From the NCBI GenBank assembly GCA_049276515.1, contig JBASWO010000019.1, forward strand, positions 1 to 12,226: DNA of 12,226 nt. The letters run 5' to 3'. The DNA is from JAATFY01 sp049276515 (GTDB lineage Bacteria; Pseudomonadota; Alphaproteobacteria; UBA9219). Below, one piece after another: positions 6,786 to 12,226 of this stretch; the first letter of the stretch is position 1; each line of letters begins with the position of its first letter. The translations under genes and the position numbers were made by a program. Under the pieces are notes generated by a model. The model ran no database searches. It had not been told where the DNA came from and worked only from the letters and a program-made list of their open reading frames with translations.

Positions 6786-7972
6786 GCGGCGTTTTCTCGG
6801 CGGGCTAAGGTTCCGGCGATGATCTCGCCATTTTCAAATGTGAAGGGAAGGCCATAGCGGCGTGCTTTAGGGCCTGCAAGACCAACAACTTCGCAAACAC
6901 AGTCAGCTAAATTATCAGCCGCATTCACAGTACCCCAAGCGCGCGCCGCAGATGCTGTTTTTGTGAGGGTGCTCGGAAGTGCCATCAAGGATTCGAGACG
7001 CATCGCTAAAGCTTCTGGGGTAAAGGCTTGCTCAGGGATAAGCCAAGCACCACCAGCTTCGGCGACAGCTTCAGCATTCGCTGTTTGCTCACCAGCATGG
7101 CCATGAGGGAAGGGTACTAAAATTGAAGGACGTCCGATCGCAGTCAATTCAGCGATGGTTGATCCACCTGAGCGGCAAATAACAAGATGCGATTGAACCA
7201 TACGTTCAGGCACATCTTTAAAGAATGTAGAAAGCTCAGCCTCAATACCAGCACCCGCAAACGCAGCACGTGCATTTTCTATATCATCTTTGCGGCATTG
7301 CTGGGCAATCAGAACACGGCGACGTAAATGCTCAGGCATCAATTGCAAAGCTTGAGGAACAACTTGGCTAAATACTCTTGCACCAAGACTGCCGCCTAAA
7401 ACGAGAATACGCATAGGCCCATCATCTGTGATCGGCGCATAGGGTGTTGCTCTTAATGAGGCAAACATCGGGCGTACGGGATTACCTGTTTGCACCAAAC
7501 GTATGTTTGATCCGTTCTTAAGACCTGCAACATGCGGAAAAGATGTCGCGACTGTTTTAGCCTTATTCATCATCGCGCGATTAGCTCTACCGAGAACGGC
7601 ATTTTGTTCATGCAATAAAATAGGGATGCCCATCTGCGCAGCAGCATAGAGCGTAGGCACAGATGGATAGCCACCAAAACCAACAACAGCGGCAGGATGA
7701 AGTTTGCGAATGCGACGACGCGCCTGCATAACGCCAATACCCATTTCAAGAATGCTACGGGCTTTGCCAAACAAACCTTTGCCGAGACTGCTCGCGCGCG
7801 TGCGGTAAACAGGAATGCCAAGATCATCGCTAAATTTGCCGCCACGCTGATCGGTCATCAAAACCACACGTAAACCGCGGCCCAATAATTCACGTGCCAA
7901 AGCTTCGGCAGGAAACACATGACCGCCTGTTCCGCCGGCGGCTAAAACGATAAGTGCTGATGGTTCTGTCAT
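6782..7972 (-). CDS. murG: Lipid II synthase MurG (GlcNAc transferase)
   Basis: MurG is a membrane-associated GT-B glycosyltransferase that moves GlcNAc from UDP-GlcNAc to lipid I, making lipid II. I place the start at 7972 (MTEPSAL...), because AGGA lies 6 nt upstream (plus 7979-7982). The longer in-frame ATG at 8005 adds 11 residues without a ribosome site. The 396-residue form has GGTGGHVFPA (13-22), HEQNAVLGRANRAM (121-134), the diphosphate-binding loop GGSLGAR (193-199) and CRSGGSTIAEL (266-276), then HAGEQTANA (292-300). About 30 residues after the usual family end (from about 367) form a tail rich in Arg and Gly that I do not recognise. The gene is divergent from the orphan at 8115, so it probably has its own promoter. 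Confidence 0.95.
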   Translation of the reverse strand: MTEPSALIVLAAGGTGGHVFPAEALARELLGRGLRVVLMTDQRGGKFSDDLGIPVYRTRASSLGKGLFGKARSILEMGIGVMQARRRIRKLHPAAVVGFGGYPSVPTLYAAAQMGIPILLHEQNAVLGRANRAMMNKAKTVATSFPHVAGLKNGSNIRLVQTGNPVRPMFASLRATPYAPITDDGPMRILVLGGSLGARVFSQVVPQALQLMPEHLRRRVLIAQQCRKDDIENARAAFAGAGIEAELSTFFKDVPERMVQSHLVICRSGGSTIAELTAIGRPSILVPFPHGHAGEQTANAEAVAEAGGAWLIPEQAFTPEALAMRLESLMALPSTLTKTASAARAWGTVNAADNLADCVCEVVGLAGPKARRYGLPFTFENGEIIAGTLARRENAA

Positions 7973-8037
7973 ATCAGATCCTAAGTCTAAACTATCTTTG
8001 AGCATTAACGAATAGCTTCAAATTAACCAAATGATTC

Positions 8038-8054
8038 TGCAATTTCTTATTGCA
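8038..8054. repeat. Dyad in the murG / 8115-gene divergent region
   Basis: TGCAAT (8038-8043) and ATTGCA (8049-8054) are perfect 6-bp arms around TTCTT. A GATTC (GANTC) site lies immediately beside it at 8033-8037. The region must contain promoters for murG and for the plus-strand orphan, but I could not pick convincing -35/-10 pairs for either. An operator role is speculative. Confidence 0.35.
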
Positions 8055-8114
8055 TGGCCTTAGCCCGCATGTAAGCTAATAAAGCCTGTAAATATTAGAG
8101 TAAAAGGGTATTTT

Positions 8115-8567
8115 ATGAGAAAGTTTTTAGAAAACTTATCCCCGCGACAAGCGCTCTCGGTGGTAGTAGCGGTTGGTGTTCCAGGCGGTCTAGCGGTAGC
8201 TGGGGGTGCTATTACACTCCTTATTAATGCTCAGCCAAAACTACCTCCCTTAAATCCTAATCTTGCAAGCTGTATCAAAAACCAATTTGTCGCGAATGGC
8301 TATTCCGCACTCAAAGTAGCTGACGGCAAGCTAACTATTAGCGTCACAGGTAAGTCACCTGATGGCCGAGAAGTCAATATTATGGCTTATAGTGGTTATG
8401 AAACCAGCATGCGTCTTGATCCCATTACCACCTCTTATGAGCTGAGGAATAATGGTCTGAGACAGGCTGGTATTTTGGGTGAAGCAGTTGATCAGAACTG
8501 CATTAGACCAATGGCTGGTCCTCGAATGGTTGGGCTTCGGCCAGCTCCAGCCGGCACTGGCAGCTAA
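8115..8567 (+). CDS. Hypothetical small membrane-anchored protein
   Basis: I do not recognise this 150-residue protein. It has a short basic N-terminus and one hydrophobic, Gly/Ala/Val-rich segment at about 13-38, probably an uncleaved signal anchor. A Pro-rich stretch follows (PKLPPLNPNL, 41-50), then a soluble, presumably periplasmic part of about 100 residues. Two cysteines (53 and 129) sit near either end of that part and could form a disulfide. The last 20 residues are rich in Pro, Gly and Arg. AAAGGG at 8103-8108, 6 nt before the ATG, supports the start and real expression. It lies opposite to the cluster between ftsW and murG, with only 9 nt between its stop and that of ftsW. A role in envelope or division biology is suggested by position alone. 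Confidence 0.75.
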   Translation: MRKFLENLSPRQALSVVVAVGVPGGLAVAGGAITLLINAQPKLPPLNPNLASCIKNQFVANGYSALKVADGKLTISVTGKSPDGREVNIMAYSGYETSMRLDPITTSYELRNNGLRQAGILGEAVDQNCIRPMAGPRMVGLRPAPAGTGS

Positions 8568-8576
8568 AGAAGCTAT

Positions 8577-9698
8577 TTAAAGCTGATCGTTAAATCCAAA
8601 ACGTTTGCGCGTAAGCGCAAGCAGCATGCCCATAGCGATAGCAAGCGCCCAAAGAGATGAGCCGCCATAAGAGATAAAGGGAAGTGTCATTCCTTTGGCG
8701 GGCATCAAATGTAGAGTTGAGGCCATATTGATGACAGCTTGTAGGCCGAACTCAATCAAAAGCCCACTTACTGCAAGCACTATAAATAGGTTGTTTTCTT
8801 GCTTAAGCCTTGAGAAGCCGCGCAAGACAACAAACGCAAACATGGCGACAATCAAAAGACACCAGATGAGACCTAACTCTTCGCCAGCAACGGCAAAGAC
8901 GAAATCGGCATGAGCATCAGGGATCGACATTTTGACAGTGCCTTCACCAGGGCCTGTGCCAAAGAAACCACCATTCACAAAAGCATCCATGGCTCTATCA
9001 ACCTGATAGGTATCACCATTATGGCTTAAGAAGCGATCCATACGCGATGTGAAGTGAGGCAGGGTATAATAAGCGGCTAATAATCCAATAATGCCAGCGG
9101 CAAAAAAGATACCGAGAAAAATAAGCGGCAAACCAGCCAAGAAAAATTGTCCGAACCAGATTGCCGTCAGTAAAAAGCTCATGCCGATATCGGGCTGCAT
9201 AACCAGAAACACAAGGATAACGACATAGAGAAGAATATTGACGCTGAGAGCTGGAAAACCCTTGCGCTCACACTGCCGTGCAAAGAGCCAGGCAGCGATA
9301 ATGGCAAAGAGAGGCTTCACAAACTCGGATGGCTGAATAGAAAGGCCCGGCAAATGAAGCCAGCGCGTAGCGCCCTTAATTTCAAGGCCAACAAAAGGCG
9401 TTAGAATAAGTAGGGGCAAGAAAATGCACATCAAAATGACAGATAACCAGCGCACTGTGCGGGGTGTCATGAGCGATATGCCAAGGATCATGCCAATGGC
9501 TGGTACCAGCATGATCAAATGGCGTTGAATAAAATAAAAATTATCAAGCCCGTGCTTGATCGCAATCGCTGGGGTTGCGGCTTGAATAAGCAAAATACCA
9601 AAACCCATGATGACGAGCAGAGCACCTAACGTCCAACGGTCGATGGTCCACCACCAGCGACCCAAAATAGAGCGGTCAGAACGGGCAAGAGCTCTCAT
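8577..9698 (-). CDS. ftsW: Septal peptidoglycan polymerase FtsW
   Basis: FtsW is a polytopic SEDS-family glycosyltransferase that polymerises lipid II at the division site together with its partner class B PBP (FtsI). The 373 residues hold about ten hydrophobic segments from residue 22 to 363. Family signatures are present: GLSIQPSEFVKP (118-129), MQPDIGMS (167-174), the large periplasmic loop with GGFFGTGPGEG (243-253), PDAHADFVFAVAGEELG (260-276), whose Asp265 corresponds to the catalytic Asp, and PAKGMTLPFISYGGSS (333-348). The ATG overlaps the murD stop (ATGA), with no obvious Shine-Dalgarno, so translation is likely coupled. RodA is the alternative SEDS member, but the position between murD and murG favours FtsW. 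Confidence 0.95.
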   Translation of the reverse strand: MRALARSDRSILGRWWWTIDRWTLGALLVIMGFGILLIQAATPAIAIKHGLDNFYFIQRHLIMLVPAIGMILGISLMTPRTVRWLSVILMCIFLPLLILTPFVGLEIKGATRWLHLPGLSIQPSEFVKPLFAIIAAWLFARQCERKGFPALSVNILLYVVILVFLVMQPDIGMSFLLTAIWFGQFFLAGLPLIFLGIFFAAGIIGLLAAYYTLPHFTSRMDRFLSHNGDTYQVDRAMDAFVNGGFFGTGPGEGTVKMSIPDAHADFVFAVAGEELGLIWCLLIVAMFAFVVLRGFSRLKQENNLFIVLAVSGLLIEFGLQAVINMASTLHLMPAKGMTLPFISYGGSSLWALAIAMGMLLALTRKRFGFNDQL

Positions 9699-11095
9699 GA
9701 TGCGGCTTTAACTTTCGCAGAAGGGTCAAGTTGTTGAACGCAGTCGACAAATTTCTGTCCGCGTTCCTCAAAATTATTAAATTGATCGAAAGAAGCGCAA
9801 GCAGGGGATAAGAGAACAACGGCGTCTTTCTTTTTATCTTTAAAAGCGAGATCAGCAGCTTTTTTTACGGCGACATTAAGCGTGCCGCATTTGGTGTAAT
9901 CAAGTTTATTTTTTTCACACCAACTTGCGAATTCATCGCTGGCATCACCAATTAAAAATGCGTGGCTAATACGCTTTACAAAACTCTCCAGACCTTTGAG
10001 GCCACCTTCTTTGGGTTTGCCGCCTAGGATCCAATACATATTATTATAGCAAGCAAGGGCCTTGCTTGCTGCATCCGCATTGGTTGCTTTGCTGTCATTG
10101 ATAAATTTTACGCCCTTAATCTCAGCAATCAATTGCTGGCGATGGGCAAGACCCGGAAATGTCTGCAAACCTTTTACGATCTGATCAAACATCAAGCCAA
10201 TAGCTCTGCAAGCTGCAAAGGCTGCACAAGCATTTTGCCAATTATGTTTGCCGGGCAAAGTGGGAAGACTATTCAGATCAACAATATTTTTGGATCCGGT
10301 TAAACGGTGGGCAACCATGATGCTGCCAGCCAATTCAACGCCGCTTTTAACCGTATGATCTATGGAGATCTCTTCGATGGTTAAATGACGCTTATTTTTA
10401 ATCTGCTGCAGAATATCACGTGTCTCAGTCTCATCTGTGCCAAGGACCAGTGTTTGAGGATTGTTTTGGCTGATGATGCGTTTCTTGGCCGCTATATAGC
10501 CCATCAAATCACCATGCCGATCGATATGATCAGGTGTGATGTTTAAAAACACAGCAACGCGGATCAGATTTTGTTCGATCAAAGACAATTGATAAGACGA
10601 GAGTTCCAAAACATAGACGCCATCACCACCAAGAGGCGAAAGCGCAAGAACAGGAGTGCCAAGATTACCGCCTACCTGAACTTTGCGCTGTGCTTGCTTT
10701 AAGATGTGGCCAATCAGAGCTGTGGTTGTCGATTTTCCGTTGGTGCCAGTGATACCTATATAGGTAGCGTTGGGACAGGCACGGAATAAAAGTTCAACAT
10801 CACCAATCACAGGAACTTTGGCGGCCTTGCAATGTTCAACTACAGGATGAGGCTTGGGATGTGTAAGCGGAATGCCCGGCGCTAAAACCAAAGCCTTATA
10901 TCCTTTGAGATCGATTTGCGTGGGATCTACAATTTTATAGCCAGCTTTTTCTGCTTCATTTCGGGCCTTATTATTATCATCCCAAACAATGACTTCGGCT
11001 TTACTCGCCCGCAGCGTGGCGGCCGTTGCCAGCCCCGATTTACCGAGACCCATAACGGCGTATTTTTGACCCTGCATATTGGGAAAAGTGATCAT
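9695..11095 (-). CDS. murD: UDP-MurNAc-L-Ala--D-glutamate ligase
   Basis: MurD adds D-Glu to UDP-MurNAc-L-Ala in the cytosol with ATP. The 466 residues show an N-terminal substrate-binding Rossmann fold with VMGLGKSGLA (14-23), the P-loop GITGTNGKSTTTALIGH (114-130), GGNLGTPVL (142-150), LELSSYQL (163-170), NITPDHIDRHG (185-195) and the Lys pair at 204-205, which includes the carbamylated Lys. Further on come LPGKHNWQNA, FINDSKATNADA and the C-terminal LLSPACASFDQFNNFEERG. The ATG at 11095 follows the upstream gene's stop by 9 nt and has no recognisable Shine-Dalgarno, so translation may depend on the upstream reading. Met7 is an alternative start with no better site. Confidence 0.96.
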   Translation of the reverse strand: MITFPNMQGQKYAVMGLGKSGLATAATLRASKAEVIVWDDNNKARNEAEKAGYKIVDPTQIDLKGYKALVLAPGIPLTHPKPHPVVEHCKAAKVPVIGDVELLFRACPNATYIGITGTNGKSTTTALIGHILKQAQRKVQVGGNLGTPVLALSPLGGDGVYVLELSSYQLSLIEQNLIRVAVFLNITPDHIDRHGDLMGYIAAKKRIISQNNPQTLVLGTDETETRDILQQIKNKRHLTIEEISIDHTVKSGVELAGSIMVAHRLTGSKNIVDLNSLPTLPGKHNWQNACAAFAACRAIGLMFDQIVKGLQTFPGLAHRQQLIAEIKGVKFINDSKATNADAASKALACYNNMYWILGGKPKEGGLKGLESFVKRISHAFLIGDASDEFASWCEKNKLDYTKCGTLNVAVKKAADLAFKDKKKDAVVLLSPACASFDQFNNFEERGQKFVDCVQQLDPSAKVKAAS

Positions 11096-11104
11096 AAGGT
11101 ATTT

Positions 11105-12226
11105 CTAGCAGCTAAAACGATCCGCGCGATAGGGGGCAGGATCACAGAAAGTATCTGATCCATCAAGCATTTCAGCGGCAAGTCTGCCTGAGGCCGGACC
11201 TATTGTAAGGCCAACATGTCCGTGACCGAAATTGAACCATAAGCCCTTATGTTTGGGGGCGGGGCCAATGACAGGAAGCGAGTCTGTAAAGCAGGGACGG
11301 TTGCCACACCATGGCATGGGCTCAATAGCGGGGCCGAGTGGGAAAAGCGCCTTGGCAGCTGGCAGAGCTCGCGTGATTTGAAGAGGTGTGGGCGGCGCAT
11401 CCATTTCAGCAAATTCGGCACCTGTGCAAAGACGATAACCACTTTCCATAGGCACAAGACCAAAGCCTCCATCCGCATCAAAAAGAGCGTGAGACAGTTT
11501 TCTATTACCTTCAGCATGAAAATGTTGGTGATAGCCGCGCTTGAGGGCCATGGGAAAATGATAACCAAGAGCGCGTACAATCTCATTCGCCCAAGGGCCG
11601 GTGCAAACAACAATCTCTTTTGCTTCAACCGTGCTGCCCAGCGTCTCCAATCTCCAAAAAGCGTCTTTTGGAACAAGCTTTCTGACATCGATTTTAAGAA
11701 ATGTGCCGCCCTGATCGACAAATGTCTTGGCATAAGCATCCACCATATATCCAGGATTATCGACGCGCGGACTTGTTGGCCAACGCACGGCCTTTTTAAA
11801 AACAGGGTTGAGATCGGGCTCAATGTCACGAAAATCATCACATGAGAAAATCTCATAAGGCACATTCAGTGTGTCTGCGACTTTGCGATCAAAGGCATCC
11901 GCTAAAAAACTTTCTTCGCGGCGATAAAGTGCAACACGACCAGTTTTATGCAGATGTTTCTCAACATCGGTGCCTTTCATCAATTCCATATGTTCATTGA
12001 GAGCAGGGCTTACCAAAGGCCAGATCGCTCGGCTGGTTTCAAGTTGACCCTTTTCTTGTGAGCGCAGATAAAAACGTAATAGCCAGGGCAAATAGGCGGG
12101 GATACTGCTGTAGTGAATGCGGGCGGCTGTATCTTGATCAAAAAGAATATTTAGAATTTTATTGAGAGGCGGAAAACGAAACGGCAAAAAATAGCTGTTA
12201 CCAATTATGCCAGCATTGCCAAAAGA
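11105..12226 (-). CDS. FAD-dependent D-amino-acid dehydrogenase, DadA-like (partial)
   Basis: This is the C-terminal part of a DAO-superfamily flavoenzyme, probably a D-amino-acid dehydrogenase that oxidises D-amino acids to 2-oxo acids at the membrane. The frame stays open to the right edge and begins SFGNAGIIGNSYFLPFRFP, the segment that usually follows the FAD-binding GxGxxG and the first substrate-domain residues. The apparent TTG start at 12187 is therefore not the real one. Further signs are TGRVALYRREE, CTGPWANEIVRALG, CGNRPCFTDSLPVIGP and the flavin-contacting GHGHVGLTIGPASGR near the C-terminus. The N-terminal Rossmann motif lies outside the window. It ends 9 nt before murD and is probably cotranscribed with it. 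Glycine or sarcosine oxidase are alternatives; substrate cannot be read. Confidence 0.85.
   Translation of the reverse strand, partial: SFGNAGIIGNSYFLPFRFPPLNKILNILFDQDTAARIHYSSIPAYLPWLLRFYLRSQEKGQLETSRAIWPLVSPALNEHMELMKGTDVEKHLHKTGRVALYRREESFLADAFDRKVADTLNVPYEIFSCDDFRDIEPDLNPVFKKAVRWPTSPRVDNPGYMVDAYAKTFVDQGGTFLKIDVRKLVPKDAFWRLETLGSTVEAKEIVVCTGPWANEIVRALGYHFPMALKRGYHQHFHAEGNRKLSHALFDADGGFGLVPMESGYRLCTGAEFAEMDAPPTPLQITRALPAAKALFPLGPAIEPMPWCGNRPCFTDSLPVIGPAPKHKGLWFNFGHGHVGLTIGPASGRLAAEMLDGSDTFCDPAPYRADRFSC

Noticed and set aside
8005..8026. Two TTAA motifs upstream of murG as a CtrA box
   Set aside because: The half-sites are 14 nt apart, not the 7 required for the canonical TTAA-N7-TTAA.
8565..8585. 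Bidirectional terminator between the 8115 gene and ftsW
   Set aside because: The AGCT repeats around the junction give no stable GC stem followed by a T-tract on either strand.
11249..11845. 198-codon open frame on the plus strand opposite the DadA-like gene
   Set aside because: The minus-strand frame has clear flavoenzyme motifs; the plus frame has no recognisable protein features or ribosome site and is a shadow.
12185..12187. TTG as the start of the DadA-like gene
   Set aside because: The frame continues open to the window edge with family-like sequence (SFGNAGIIGNSYF), so the gene is cut by the window, not started here.

Overview
The window is most of a division and cell wall (dcw) cluster from an alphaproteobacterium. 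It runs right to left on the minus strand in the order murD, ftsW, murG, murC, murB, ddl, ftsQ, ftsA, with the first codons of ftsZ at the left edge. The gene order, the FtsA, MurB and Ddl sequence styles, and a cluster of GANTC (CcrM-type) sites in front of ftsZ all point to Alphaproteobacteria. The moderate base composition (by eye a little under 50% GC) fits several orders, so I do not name one.

Layout, in the direction of transcription from the right edge. A DadA-like FAD-dependent D-amino-acid dehydrogenase runs off the window (11105-12226, partial). It stands where mraY or murF would be expected, 9 nt before murD. Next come murD and ftsW (ATGA overlap), then a plus-strand orphan gene for a small membrane-anchored protein (8115-8567). 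After it follow murG, murC (ATGA overlap) and murB (3 nt gap, GTG start). A second plus-strand gene then interrupts the cluster: a short LysR-type regulator resembling HypT/YjiE (3511-4320), whose stop codon shares one TTAA with the murB stop. After it follow ddl, ftsQ and ftsA, each joined by an ATGA overlap, then a 259-nt spacer and ftsZ.

The proteins form one pathway. MurB and MurC act on UDP-MurNAc, MurD adds D-Glu, Ddl makes D-Ala-D-Ala, MurG makes lipid II, and FtsW polymerises lipid II at the septum. FtsQ, FtsA and FtsZ build and anchor the divisome.

The two plus-strand insertions break the cluster into about three minus-strand units (murD-ftsW, murG-murC-murB, ddl-ftsQ-ftsA) plus ftsZ, each of which probably needs a promoter of its own. 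The most interesting non-coding signals are two. Six GANTC sites lie within 150 bp of the ftsZ leader, against about five found by eye in the other ~12 kb. The lysR/ddl divergent promoter region carries a perfect LysR-type operator overlapping the lysR start codon and a second dyad over back-to-back -35 elements.
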